Positions 50,906 through 58,639 of a stretch of 64,000 bases of DNA are shown piece by piece. The stretch spans positions 62,001-126,000 of the forward strand of contig DASYNF010000147.1 in assembly GCA_036008685.1 (NCBI GenBank), read 5' to 3'. Both the position numbers and the translations under genes were made by a program. The stretch comes from Actinomadura_C sp036008685. GTDB taxonomy: Bacteria; Actinomycetota; Actinomycetes; Streptosporangiales; Streptosporangiaceae. A model generated the notes under the pieces. The model worked only from the letters and a program-made list of their open reading frames with translations, ran no database searches and was not told where the DNA came from. Numbering within the stretch: the first letter of the stretch is position 1; each line of letters starts with the position of its first letter.

Positions 50906-50925
50906 GTTTATTCCGGTTTATTCCG
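50906..50925. promoter_or_regulatory. Tandem 10-bp repeats in the fdhA/LLM divergent region
   Basis: GTTTATTCCG occurs twice without spacing. Nearby, CTTGC-N7-GCAAG at 50869-50885 is an inverted repeat. These are the only AT-containing elements in the 195-base divergent region and could be operator or -10 sequences for fdhA. Confidence 0.42.
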
Positions 50926-51046
50926 GCTGTTCACGCCGGCTCGTGGCGATGGGCGCTCGCGTACACGGTTAGGCCTGCGAGCCGGCGGTTCACCGCACGG
51001 GCCAAGGGTAGGGCTTGGCATCCGAGCGGCGAATCGAGGAGGAAAA

Positions 51047-52030
51047 TTGGTCCGCTTCGGCTATTTCCTGTCGTCGGAGGAGCACAGCCCGGACGCGCTG
51101 GTCCAGCAGGCCAGGCTGGCCGAACAGGCCGGGTTCGAGGGACTGTGGATCTCCGATCACTTCCACCCGTGGCTGGAGGAGCAAGGGGAGAGCGGCTTCG
51201 TCTGGTCGGTGATCGGCGCGATCTCGCAGGTCTGCGAGCTGCCCATCACGACCGCGGTGACCTGCCCCACCGTCCGGATTCATCCGGCGATCGTGGCGCA
51301 GGCCGCGGCGACGTCCCAGATCCTGACGGGAGGACGCTTCCGGCTGGGCGTCGGCTCGGGCGAGGCGCTGAACGAGCACATCCTCGGAGACCGCTGGCCG
51401 AGCGCCGACGAGCGCCTGGAGATGCTGGAGGAGTCCATCGAGGTGATCCGGAAGCTGTTCACCGGTGAGCAGGTCACCCATCGTGGGCGCCACTACACGG
51501 TCGAAACCGCGCGCCTCTACTCCCTACCGGACCAGGCCCCGCCGATCCTCGTCTCGGGATTCGGTGAGAAGGCCGTCCGGCTGGCCGGCCGCGTGGGGGA
51601 CGGGTTCGTCTCCGTCCAGCCGGAGGCCGACCACGTACGGCTCTTCAAGGAGGCCGGCGGGGACGGCAGGCTCACCCAGGGCGGGCTGAAGGTCTGCTGG
51701 GGCGCGGACGAGGACAAGGCCCGCGAGACCGCGTACCGGCTCTGGCGCAATGAGGGGATACCGGGCGAGGCGGCGCAGCTGCTGCCGCTTCCGCGGCACT
51801 TCGAGCAGCTGTCCGAGCTCGTCACCCCGGACATGCTCTCCCACGCCTGCGGACCCGACGTGGACACCCATGTGCAGGCGATCCGCCCGTACATCGAGGC
51901 GGGCTTCGACGAGATCTACATCTCCCAGATCGGTCCCGAGCAGGAAGGCTTCTTCCGGTTCTACGCGGAGGAGGTGCTGCCCCGGCTGCGGGACGGCCAG
52001 GACCGTACGGGCGGCGCCGGCCTGGAATGA
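51047..52030 (+). CDS. LLM-class F420-dependent oxidoreductase
   Basis: A 327-residue luciferase-like TIM barrel of the F420-linked glucose-6-phosphate dehydrogenase family. SDHFHPWLEEQGESGFVW, LPITTAVTCPTVRIHPAIVA, GVGSGEALNEHI and AGRVGDGFVSV are the F420-contact regions. It probably moves a hydride between F420 and an unknown substrate; true FGD identity would need the substrate residues checked. The start is TTG 51047, four bases after AGGAGG, with no better in-frame start. Divergent from the formate dehydrogenase operon; the pairing suggests, but does not prove, F420 reduction with formate metabolism. Confidence 0.9.
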   Translation: MVRFGYFLSSEEHSPDALVQQARLAEQAGFEGLWISDHFHPWLEEQGESGFVWSVIGAISQVCELPITTAVTCPTVRIHPAIVAQAAATSQILTGGRFRLGVGSGEALNEHILGDRWPSADERLEMLEESIEVIRKLFTGEQVTHRGRHYTVETARLYSLPDQAPPILVSGFGEKAVRLAGRVGDGFVSVQPEADHVRLFKEAGGDGRLTQGGLKVCWGADEDKARETAYRLWRNEGIPGEAAQLLPLPRHFEQLSELVTPDMLSHACGPDVDTHVQAIRPYIEAGFDEIYISQIGPEQEGFFRFYAEEVLPRLRDGQDRTGGAGLE

Positions 52031-52031
52031 G

Positions 52032-52070
52032 CCCCGCCGCCCGGTGCCAGGACGGCACCGGGCGGCGGGG
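52032..52070. terminator. Strong hairpin after the LLM oxidoreductase
   Basis: CCCCGCCGCCCGGTGCC and GGCACCGGGCGGCGGGG form a perfect 17-bp stem with a 5-base loop, two bases after the stop codon. It also faces the convergent small gene at 52081. Confidence 0.82.
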
Positions 52071-52080
52071 AGCGGTCGGG

Positions 52081-52233
52081 TCAGAGACGGGTCTGTCGCC
52101 TGCGGCCTTGGTCCTCGCCACCCTGGGTGTCCCCGGTGGTCTCAGACGGATCGGGCGCGCCGGACGCGTGTTCCTCGGTGAGTTCGGCTTCGTCGTCCTG
52201 CGGGTTCTTGGACTGGGCTCGTCTATCGGTCAT
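52081..52233 (-). CDS. Small acidic protein, probably disordered
   Basis: A 50-residue protein starting MTDRRAQSKNPQDDEAELTE, continuing with EHASGAPDPSETTGDTQGGE and ending RRRQTRL. Third-position GC rises from codon 5, while the longer in-frame extension to 52308 has A/T-rich third positions, so ATG 52233 is preferred. It is unrecognised; composition (Asp, Glu, Thr, Gln) suggests no fold. The ribosome-binding site is weak. Confidence 0.45.
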   Translation of the reverse strand: MTDRRAQSKNPQDDEAELTEEHASGAPDPSETTGDTQGGEDQGRRRQTRL

Positions 52234-52398
52234 TGGTCTCGAGTCTTTATCGCGACGTTCTGCCATGTCTGATATCTGACCCGGAACCGCACCCCGAAAC
52301 TGGGACATGATGCCCCTTGCCCGGCTCTTGGGAAAAAGCGCACACAGGGGGGTGGTGTGGTGACCTGAGGCCAGGCGACTAATCATGCTATAAGCGGA

Positions 52399-53124
52399 TT
52401 ATGAGTCATTTGTCCGTGCTCGGCTGACGCGCCCCGATGGAATGGCCGCCGGCGTCGACGGCGCGTGCGGCCCGGTCTGCGGGCCGCCTTGAAGACGTAC
52501 TGAAAGTTCTCCCAGCCCCCGAGGGGAGTGGTCCCGGGCTTCTGTGAGCCTGCTCTGGAGTCCCGCGCGTACGGAGGGCCATTCGGAGTCGATGACGCTG
52601 AAATAGACGCTGTCGCGATAGTGACCGGTGCTCAGAAGACGGTGGTTACGCCATACACCTTCTCGTACGGCTCCGATCTTCGTGATCGCCCGTTGAGACC
52701 GCAGGTTACGGGCATCGGCCTTCATCGCGACGCGGCCAACACGGTGCTCTTCGAAGGCGAGTTCCAGAAGCAGGTACGTCGCTTCGGTGTTGACTCCCGA
52801 GGCCCACTGGCTGGGCGTGATCCATGTCCAGCCGATCTCGACGGTGCGGTCCGCTGGACGGACATCTATGTAGCTGGTGCTCCCGACGGCCTGGCCGGTA
52901 TGGGTGCTGATGATCGCGAACGGAAGCCGGGTGCCGTTCTCCTGCTCCCTCAGCGCATCTGTGATCAAGGCCTTGATGTCGTCCGGGGCGCGGGGCGTTG
53001 GCTTGTCGAGGTACGTCCAGATCTCGTCATGCGCAGCGGCCTGGAGCAACTCTTCGGCGTGCGAGTGGGCCAGGGGTTCGAGGCGCACACGATGGCCGGT
53101 GAGGACGATCGGGCGAAGGTTCAT
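52399..53124 (-). CDS. GNAT acetyltransferase (RimJ/RimL type)
   Basis: A 241-residue protein. Residues 1-190 form a GNAT domain of the RimL kind: LTGHRVRLEPLAHSHAEELL, EIGWTWITPSQWASGVNTEA, VGRVAMKADARNLRSQRAI and KIGAVREGVWRNHRL. It acetylates an unknown amine, possibly a protein N-terminus. The last about 50 residues are Ser/Pro/Gly-rich and extra. ATG 53124 begins MNLRPIVLTG; the frame stays open upstream into a GntR relic. It borders the decayed integrative element. Confidence 0.85.
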   Translation of the reverse strand: MNLRPIVLTGHRVRLEPLAHSHAEELLQAAAHDEIWTYLDKPTPRAPDDIKALITDALREQENGTRLPFAIISTHTGQAVGSTSYIDVRPADRTVEIGWTWITPSQWASGVNTEATYLLLELAFEEHRVGRVAMKADARNLRSQRAITKIGAVREGVWRNHRLLSTGHYRDSVYFSVIDSEWPSVRAGLQSRLTEARDHSPRGLGELSVRLQGGPQTGPHAPSTPAAIPSGRVSRARTNDS

Positions 53125-53169
53125 CGGGCATCCACGTCGTAGGGGAGGACATGCCGGTCTCCAGGAAGG

Positions 53170-53352
53170 ACCACTGGGCGTGTGCCCGAGATCTTCGAGG
53201 ACCTGGTCGGTTCCCTCGATCACGTCGGCCTCATCCATGATCTTGCTGCCCTGCATGATGTCCAGCGGGTAGTAGCTGTCACCGAGCTGGAGCGGCTCGT
53301 TATCCGCGTACATCACCCTCCGGCGTACTCCGACGTCTTCCGGGCACGTAGC
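53170..53352 (-). pseudogene. Remnant of a GntR-family regulator (UTRA domain fragment)
   Basis: About 60 codons matching the second half of a UTRA ligand-binding domain: PEDVGVRRRVMYADNEPLQL, GDSYYPLDIMQGSKIMDE, then VIEGTDQVLEDLGHTPSG. The N-terminal winged helix is missing; the sequence breaks off at about 53345, exactly where the tRNA-linked direct repeat begins. The C-terminal end runs in frame toward the GNAT gene without a stop, but there is no start codon context for expression. It is most simply a gene cut by the integration or deletion that created the repeat. Confidence 0.75.
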
Positions 53353-53476
53353 GAGCACGGAAGCGAAAAGAGGCCAAGTTAAAGAGCGAAGGCCCAGGTT
53401 CCCGGATGCGGGTTGACCTGGGCCTTTGTGGTTGGAGCGGGCGACGGGAATCGAACCCGCGTAGCCAGTTTGGAAG
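53341..53476. repeat. Direct repeat copy A, containing the 3' half of tRNA-Gly (attachment-site scar)
   Basis: About 136 bases resembling 54870-55003. It includes CGGGCA-x-GTAGCG with the last codons of an integrase-like frame, a terminator hairpin, and a 44-base identical stretch (53433-53476) of tRNA-Gly from CCA back to the anticodon loop. Identity stops abruptly at GGAAG, as expected at an att core edge. Confidence 0.85.
53389..53426. terminator. tRNA-Gly-type terminator hairpin, copy in the left repeat
   Basis: AAGGCCCAGGT pairs with ACCTGGGCCTT around a 16-base loop. It is the counterpart of the functional terminator at 54916-54953. Confidence 0.7.
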
Positions 53477-53590
53477 TAGAGGCGCACCTTACCGGGCAAG
53501 GGGCGCCCCCGGGACTGCCCGAGAAGCGCGTTCCGGCATCCGGGCGCTGTTTCTCTCCTGGGTGTTAGAGGAGCCTGTGATCCTACGGAC

Positions 53591-54709
53591 ATGACATTCG
53601 AGACCAATGACCTGCTGCCTGATCCGGCCGCCCTGATCGAAGAGACGGACTGGGACTCCCTGGAACACGCCTACGGACCGGCGGAGGACACCGCCCTTCG
53701 TCTGGTTGAGCTCCTCGACGAGGATCTCGAGGTCCAGGCCAACGCACTCGGACAGCTCGACATGTCCGTGCTTCACCAGGGTTCCCTCTACAGCGCCACC
53801 CCTCCGGTGGCGCTGTTCATCGCCGCGATCATCGGGCATCCCCGTACGCTGGCCGAGCACGAGAGCGCCTTCCCCTGGGACAACCGCCGCCGTCCGTTCC
53901 GCGCCGCCCTGCTCGAATGGCTCGGCCTGATGGCCGAATCCGCCGCCTACGAGGATCCCGACGACGGCGTGGAAGGGGACGAGCCGGACGTCACCGAATC
54001 CTGCCGGGCGATCCGCCCCGCGATCTACAGCGCCGTCGCCCCCTACCTCGACGACCCCGCCCCCGCCGTACGCGAAGCCGCCATCGGCGCGGCCGTCTGG
54101 CTGCTGAAGACCCCCGAACTCGTCAACCACAGACCGCCGGCCGCGCGGCTGCTCAAGGAGTCGTTGGCCTCCAGCGATGACCGGCGCGAACGCGCCGCCG
54201 CAGTCCTCACCCTCGGCGCGTGGGAGCAGGACACCGCAAATCTGCTCGCGGATCCCGACCCCGCCATCCGCGCCTGCGCGGCCCTCGCCCCCGGTCCCAC
54301 CCAGAACGCCGAGGCCACGCGGGTGCTGCTGGATGCGCTGGGGGATCCGGCGACGGCAGACTCCTGGTTCCCCGAGCCGTTGCCCCAGTTCGAGGGATGG
54401 TTCCGCTTCACGCTGCTGGAGGCGCTGATCGAGCGCGTCTCTACGTTCGAGGAACTGCTCCCGGCGGCGCTGGCGATCGCCCGGATCACCAGCGCCTACA
54501 CCGTCGACCGCGAATGGGGCCCCCTCCTGGTCAAGGCGTTCCCCGACAGCTACATCCGGGGGACCGAACTGACCGACGCCCAGCGCTCGTTCCTCCAGGC
54601 CCTCTCCGAGAACGACGATTGCTGGGGCAAGATCGCCAACCCGCGCGTCTGGCTCCGCAAAATCGGCCTCCCCGAAGAACGCGCCGAGATCCAGGCACTC
54701 CTGGAGTGA
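53591..54709 (+). CDS. HEAT-repeat-like protein inside the decayed integrative element
   Basis: A 372-residue protein starting MTFETNDLLPDPAALIEETD, rich in Ala/Leu helices in HEAT-like pairs (YLDDPAPAVREAAIGAAVWL, SDDRRERAAAVLTLGAW, DPDPAIRACAALAPGP). There is no signal peptide, membrane helix or catalytic motif. Related HEAT proteins in actinobacteria often appear near toxin or recombination genes, but no partner is seen here. It lies between the two tRNA-Gly-derived repeats, with the integrase stump after it, so it is probably cargo. No ribosome-binding site precedes the ATG. Confidence 0.75.
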   Translation: MTFETNDLLPDPAALIEETDWDSLEHAYGPAEDTALRLVELLDEDLEVQANALGQLDMSVLHQGSLYSATPPVALFIAAIIGHPRTLAEHESAFPWDNRRRPFRAALLEWLGLMAESAAYEDPDDGVEGDEPDVTESCRAIRPAIYSAVAPYLDDPAPAVREAAIGAAVWLLKTPELVNHRPPAARLLKESLASSDDRRERAAAVLTLGAWEQDTANLLADPDPAIRACAALAPGPTQNAEATRVLLDALGDPATADSWFPEPLPQFEGWFRFTLLEALIERVSTFEELLPAALAIARITSAYTVDREWGPLLVKAFPDSYIRGTELTDAQRSFLQALSENDDCWGKIANPRVWLRKIGLPEERAEIQALLE

Positions 54710-54736
54710 TCCCCGACCACAGGGGAGAGGCGTGAC

Positions 54737-54880
54737 GTGACGCGGATGGGCCACGCTTCGACCCGGGCCGCGCTCATCTATCAGCACACCAGCCAGGACA
54801 GAGATCAGGCGATCGCAAAGGCGCTCGGCGAGGCCCTGGCGACGGCTCGGAAGGGCACGGCGAACCGATCGGGCAAGTAG
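54737..54880 (+). pseudogene. C-terminal stump of a tyrosine-recombinase integrase
   Basis: Forty-seven codons, VTRMGHASTRAALIYQHTSQ then DRDQAIAKALGEALATAR, matching the end of phage/ICE integrases. The box II GH and the catalytic Tyr (ALIYQH) are present; the Arg-containing core domain is absent. The stop at 54878 lies inside direct repeat copy B, next to the tRNA-Gly 3' end, the usual place of int beside attR/attL. It is too short to be active. Confidence 0.85.
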
Positions 54881-55003
54881 CGGGCACGGAAGTGAAGTAA
54901 GTTGGTGGATGATCAAAGGCCCAGGTCCCCGAGTGCGGGTTGACCTGGGCCTTCGTGTGTGGAGCGGGCGACGGGAATCGAACCCGCGTAGCCAGTTTGG
55001 AAG
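54870..55003. repeat. Direct repeat copy B, including the 3' half of the intact tRNA-Gly
   Basis: Partner of 53341-53476. It runs from the integrase stop through the terminator to the anticodon loop of tRNA-Gly. The two copies bound a 1.4-kb segment with a HEAT gene and an integrase stump. Confidence 0.85.
54916..54953 (-). terminator. Terminator of tRNA-Gly
   Basis: AAGGCCCAGGT and ACCTGGGCCTT arms, 11 bp, followed on the minus strand by CTTTGATC. It lies immediately downstream of the tRNA. Confidence 0.78.
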
Positions 55004-55033
55004 ACTGGGGCTCTACCATTGAGCTACGCCCGC
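54960..55033 (-). tRNA. tRNA-Gly(TCC)
   Basis: A complete cloverleaf on the minus strand. The acceptor GCGGGCG pairs with CGCCCGC, the D arm contains GCTC-AATGGTA-GAGC, and the anticodon loop CTTCCAA has TCC at 55001-54999. The T arm has GGGTTCGATTCCC, and the 3' CCA is encoded at 54962-54960. It is the integration site of the neighbouring element. Confidence 0.95.
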
Positions 55034-55295
55034 GCGGCACCGAGTGATCAAGGACAGGCTCGATCACCGACGTGGCACGTCCGTAGCGTACCGGCTTTCC
55101 GGTGTGCTTGTTGTAGCCGTCTCCGCGGCCGGTGATCTCCAAGGCCCGGGCGCCCCCGCCGAGCCCGGCCGCCTGCCGACGAACCCGCGCGGGGCCCGGC
55201 CGGAGGTCTGTGGAGGCGACGTCGTCCCGATCGGCACTACACTGCTCAGGTCGCCACGTGGCGTGCGCCCCCGGGTCGCGTCACGCAGTGGTCGA

Positions 55296-55369
55296 CGGGG
55301 TGTGGCGCAGCTTGGTAGCGCGCGTGCTTTGGGTGCACGAGGCCGTGGGTTCGAATCCCGCCACCCCGA
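55296..55369 (+). tRNA. tRNA-Pro(TGG)
   Basis: A complete cloverleaf. The acceptor CGGGGTG pairs with CACCCCG, the D arm is GCGC-AGCTTGGTA-GCGC, and the anticodon loop TTTGGGT has TGG at 55330-55332. The T arm has GTGGGTTCGAATCCCGC. CCA is not encoded. TACACT at 55238 may be its -10 but no -35 was found. Confidence 0.95.
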
Positions 55370-55420
55370 CGTCGGGCCCCCGGCCGTGCGTTCGCCGCCG
55401 GGTCGTCCTCGCGCTGCCGG

Positions 55421-56046
55421 TCATGGCACCACGGTGACCGTCAGGCCGGGGAGCGCGGGGACTCGGTAGTCACCAGGTTCGGCCGTGATCGCATGGGCCA
55501 GTTCCTCACACGCCGGCCCTGGCAGGGTCACCTCGAGTGCGTGGTCCGTGTGGGCGTGACCGAAATCCGGCCCGGGCAGCAACACCACCGGGAGGGCGGG
55601 TCCGCCGGTCAGGATGAGTGCGTTGCCATGGGGGATCCGGCCCGGGAGGACGCGGGTGAACTGCGAGACGTGCTTTGACCCGATGGTGAGCCTGAGCTCG
55701 TCGCCGCCGACGGCCTCCAGCTGATCGAAGAACAGGTATCCGGTGCCCGAGCCGTCCCGTCTCGCCCCTTCCCGGACGCCTTCGAGGACGTCGGGCTCCG
55801 CGGCGAGTGAAGGCCGGTCCAGATCGGTGATCAGCATCGGCAGCCGGGGTCCCAGTGTGGTGACGAGCCCTTCGACGTTCCATGACTGCGCGGCGTGCAA
55901 CTCGTCCGTCGTGACGCCGACGAAACGAACTGTCCCATCGGGACGGGGCCTACTGCCCTGTACGGCACTGGTGCGTGCCATTCCAGGCGATCAGCTCCCG
56001 CATAGCGCTCCTGGAGCAGTGCGTCGATCGCGTCCCAGCCCCATCA
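55421..56046 (-). pseudogene. Disrupted SUFU-domain (suppressor of fused-like) gene
   Basis: The open frame 55421-55981 (186 codons from ATG) matches only the C-terminal half of bacterial SUFU proteins: DGTVRFVGVTTDELHAAQSW, PMLITDLDRPSLAAEP, DGSGTGYLFFDQLEAV and a final VPALPGLTVTVVP. Just upstream, in another frame at about 55960-56040, is GWDAIDALLQERYAGADRLE followed by WHA, which resembles the SUFU N-terminus. The middle, with the conserved HWHYVTYG-like core, is absent. So the gene has an internal deletion and a frameshift. Bacterial SUFU proteins often act as immunity or antitoxin proteins. The short ORF could still be expressed. Confidence 0.6.
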
Positions 56047-56204
56047 TCGTCGATGTCCTGAAAAGGACGAAGATATCGGCTCGGATCCCCGGCCCGCGGA
56101 TCCCATCCCCTGGTTTTTCCTCCGGGCCGTGCCGGATGTCCTTACCAGGTTCGTCTTCGCTCGTATAGCTTCACACCAGGATGTGGCGGGGTGGGGGTCT
56201 GTTC

Positions 56205-56687
56205 ATGGGGCGAAAGCGGATGCGGCCCGAAATGAGCCAAAGGCGAATGATCTGGTGGTGGGTCGCGATTATCCTGCTGTCTCTGGTGCCATGGCAGGCC
56301 GGGGAAATGCAGCTATGGCTTTTGCCGATCCTCGTGTGGGGATACTACGAGTTGTGCGCCTGCCCAACGGTGTGCAGCGTGCGGACGATGCGCGGCGGCC
56401 TGTGCCGTAATCCCGCTTTCGGCCGCCTGTACGCGTGCAGGGAGCAGCCCGCGCATGCCCGGCTCAAAAACGATGCCTTCTTGCGGCTGCTCCTCATGCG
56501 CCGGAGTCATCCACTCCTGGCATCGCCCGCTCGCGGGCCGCGCGGAGGCCAGGCGAGCCGTGAACGCGCGTCGGACCGGGCCACGGTGCAATCCCGTCAG
56601 GCCCTGATGGTCTTCCTCACGGTGGCAGGAACGATCGCCGGAGTGATCGTAGGAGTGGTCCAGTCGCTCCTCGCGGCCTTGGCCTGA
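56205..56687 (+). CDS. Small membrane protein with conserved-looking Cys motif
   Basis: A 160-residue protein. A basic start (MGRKRMRPEMSQRR) is followed by a membrane helix pair (MIWWWVAIILLSLVPW, MQLWLLPILVWGYYEL). Then comes a Cys-rich CACPTVCSVRTMRGGLCRNP, FGRLYACREQPAHARLKNDA, and a last helix (ALMVFLTVAGTIAGVIVGVV). The cysteines could bind metal. Actinobacterial genomes carry similar proteins of unknown role. GTG and ATG alternatives exist (ATG 56181); 56205 follows GGTGGGGG. It lies in the accessory region with tRNA genes. Confidence 0.65.
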   Translation: MGRKRMRPEMSQRRMIWWWVAIILLSLVPWQAGEMQLWLLPILVWGYYELCACPTVCSVRTMRGGLCRNPAFGRLYACREQPAHARLKNDAFLRLLLMRRSHPLLASPARGPRGGQASRERASDRATVQSRQALMVFLTVAGTIAGVIVGVVQSLLAALA

Positions 56688-56920
56688 ACGGAGGCGGCCA
56701 CCCGCCTGAGGAGGCGCGACACCGAGACGGCGGGCGATGCCGGGCTCGTTCGGACAGGGCGCCGGGGCGGTGCGACGCGTACGGCGATCGGCCGCACTTC
56801 CGCCGCACGGACGTCCTCTCCGCCGGAGCGGACCCAACGCACCGGTTCGTCACGTGAGCCGCTGCGGCCCGTCCCGGGCCGCTCGGCGTCTCCGGCTATA
56901 ACCTTGGGTCAGGGCGTGAG

Positions 56921-57538
56921 ATGAGGGCCAGGACGCACAGCGATGCCCGGCGTCGAAGCGACATGATCGAAGAATCCGGTGACGATCAGGTCCCGCCAGA
57001 GGTGGCGATCCTCGTGGGACTGCAGGGGTCCGGCAAGTCGACCTTCTTCCGGGACCGGCTGGCGGGCACGCACAAGCACGTGAGCAAGGACAACTTCCGC
57101 AACGCCAGGCGGCGTCAGGACCGCCAGATGCGCATGATCACGGAGGCTTTGGAGTCGGGCGAGAACGTCGCGGTCGACAACACGAACCCCTCCCCCGCCG
57201 AGTGGCGGCCCATCATCGAGCTGGCTCGCCGCCATGGCGCCCGGGTGATCGGCTACTGGTTCCCCCCGGACGTCCCCGGATCGCTGCGGCGCAACGCGGC
57301 CCGGGAATCCCGGGACCGGGTGCCCGATGTCGGGATCTTCACCACCCTCCGCCGGCTGAACCGGCCTGGAGCGTCCGACGGGTTCGACGACCTCCGGGTC
57401 GTACGGTTCGACGGCGCCGGCGGGTTCGAGATCACCGACATGGCCGAAGAGGACCAGGCCGAAACCGGCAGGCCCGCGGAGGACCAGGTCCCCACGGGGC
57501 CGCCGACCGGCGAAGAGGCTCCCGGCCCGCAGGCTTGA
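56921..57538 (+). CDS. P-loop kinase-like protein (AAA_33/PNKP type)
   Basis: A 205-residue protein. Walker A VGLQGSGKSTFFRDRL is near residue 33. Then HVSKDNFRNARRRQDRQ and a Walker B-like NVAVDNTNPSPAEWR, the pattern of polynucleotide kinase-type P-loop proteins. GYWFPPDVPGSLRRNAARES follows as a lid. The last about 40 residues are Glu/Gly/Pro-rich. It may phosphorylate a nucleic acid end or small molecule; the substrate is unknown. ATG 56921 follows AGGG, and TATAAC at 56897 is a good -10. A zeta-toxin role is not supported because there is no antitoxin gene. Confidence 0.82.
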   Translation: MRARTHSDARRRSDMIEESGDDQVPPEVAILVGLQGSGKSTFFRDRLAGTHKHVSKDNFRNARRRQDRQMRMITEALESGENVAVDNTNPSPAEWRPIIELARRHGARVIGYWFPPDVPGSLRRNAARESRDRVPDVGIFTTLRRLNRPGASDGFDDLRVVRFDGAGGFEITDMAEEDQAETGRPAEDQVPTGPPTGEEAPGPQA

Positions 57539-57658
57539 AGAACCGTCCCTCCGCCCACCCTGCCGCCGCCGTGTCCGATCTTCCCGGCATCATGGACAGC
57601 GCCCTGATCGTCGCCCTGGTCGCGTCGGCGGGAGCGAACCTGAGGAGAGGGAGAGCGC

Positions 57659-58639
57659 ATGGAATACACCCGGCTGGGGTCATCGGGCCTGAAGGTCTCG
57701 CGGATCTGCCTCGGCATGATGAGCTACGGAGACCCGGCGTCGCGTGAATGGTTCCTCGGCGAGGACGCCGCCGAGCCGATCGTCCGGCGGGCGGTCGAGG
57801 GGGGGATCAACTTCTTCGACACCGCCGACATGTACTCCGAGGGCGTGAGCGAAGAGATCACCGGGCGGCTGCTCGCCGGACTCTTCCCGGACCGTGAGGA
57901 CTACGTCCTCGCCACCAAGGTCTATTTCCCGATGGGCTCGGGGCCGAACGACCGGGGTCTTTCCCGCAAGCACGTCCTGGCGAGCATCGACGCCTCACTG
58001 AAGAGGCTCGGCACCGACCATGTCGACCTCTACCAGATCCATCGCTGGGACCCCGAGACGCCGATCGAGGAGACCATGGGCGCGCTGCACGACGTGGTGC
58101 GGTCGGGCAAGGCGCGCTACATCGGGGCCTCCAGCATGTACGCCTGGCAGTTCGCCAAGGCGCAGCACACAGCCGAGCGGAACGGCTGGACGAAATTCAC
58201 CTCGATGCAGAACCACTACAACCTGATCTACCGCGAGGAGGAGCGCGAGATGATCCCGCTCTGCCTCGACCAGGGCGTGGGCGTCATCCCGTGGAGCCCG
58301 CTGGCCCGGGGCGTCCTGGCCGGCGATCAGGAGCGGGGCGGCCGCCGTGACACCGTACGGGCCGGCAGCGACCGGTTCGCCGACGACATGTACACCGAGG
58401 CCGACTTCGACGTCATCGAGGTGGTGCGCGCCATCGCCGGTGAGCGTGGGGTCCGTCCGGCCCGGATCGCGCTGGCGTGGCTGCTCGGCAGGCCGGGAGT
58501 GGCCGCCCCCATCGTCGGGGCCACCAAGCTCGGGCACCTCGAGGACGCCATCGCGGCCTCGGAGATGACGTTGACCGAGGATGAGATCACCCGGCTGGAG
58601 GCTCCGTACCGGCCGCACCCGATCCTCGGCCACTCCTGA
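57659..58639 (+). CDS. Aldo/keto reductase
   Basis: A 326-residue TIM-barrel AKR. The N-terminal MEYTRLGSSGLKVSRICLG precedes FFDTADMYSEG, with the catalytic Asp and Tyr. ATKVYFP has the Lys, LYQIHRWDP the His, and GVIPWSPLARGVLAG and GATKLGHLEDAI form the NADPH-binding region. It reduces an aldehyde or ketone with NADPH; the substrate is unknown. ATG 57659 is preceded by GAGGAGAGGGAGAG. The gene is monocistronic. Confidence 0.93.
   Translation: MEYTRLGSSGLKVSRICLGMMSYGDPASREWFLGEDAAEPIVRRAVEGGINFFDTADMYSEGVSEEITGRLLAGLFPDREDYVLATKVYFPMGSGPNDRGLSRKHVLASIDASLKRLGTDHVDLYQIHRWDPETPIEETMGALHDVVRSGKARYIGASSMYAWQFAKAQHTAERNGWTKFTSMQNHYNLIYREEEREMIPLCLDQGVGVIPWSPLARGVLAGDQERGGRRDTVRAGSDRFADDMYTEADFDVIEVVRAIAGERGVRPARIALAWLLGRPGVAAPIVGATKLGHLEDAIAASEMTLTEDEITRLEAPYRPHPILGHS

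Noticed and set aside
53433..53476. A second tRNA-Gly gene
   Set aside because: Only the 3' half is present. The acceptor 5' strand and D arm are missing, so it cannot fold; it is an attachment-site scar.
54774..55142. A 122-codon minus-strand frame running through tRNA-Gly
   Set aside because: It spans a tRNA, its terminator and an integrase stump on the other strand. The start MEITGRGDGYNKHTGKPVRY is unrecognised and the rest is a shadow.
56921..57538. Zeta-type toxin of a toxin-antitoxin pair
   Set aside because: The P-loop kinase resemblance is generic. There is no upstream epsilon-like antitoxin, and the neighbouring gene is unrelated.
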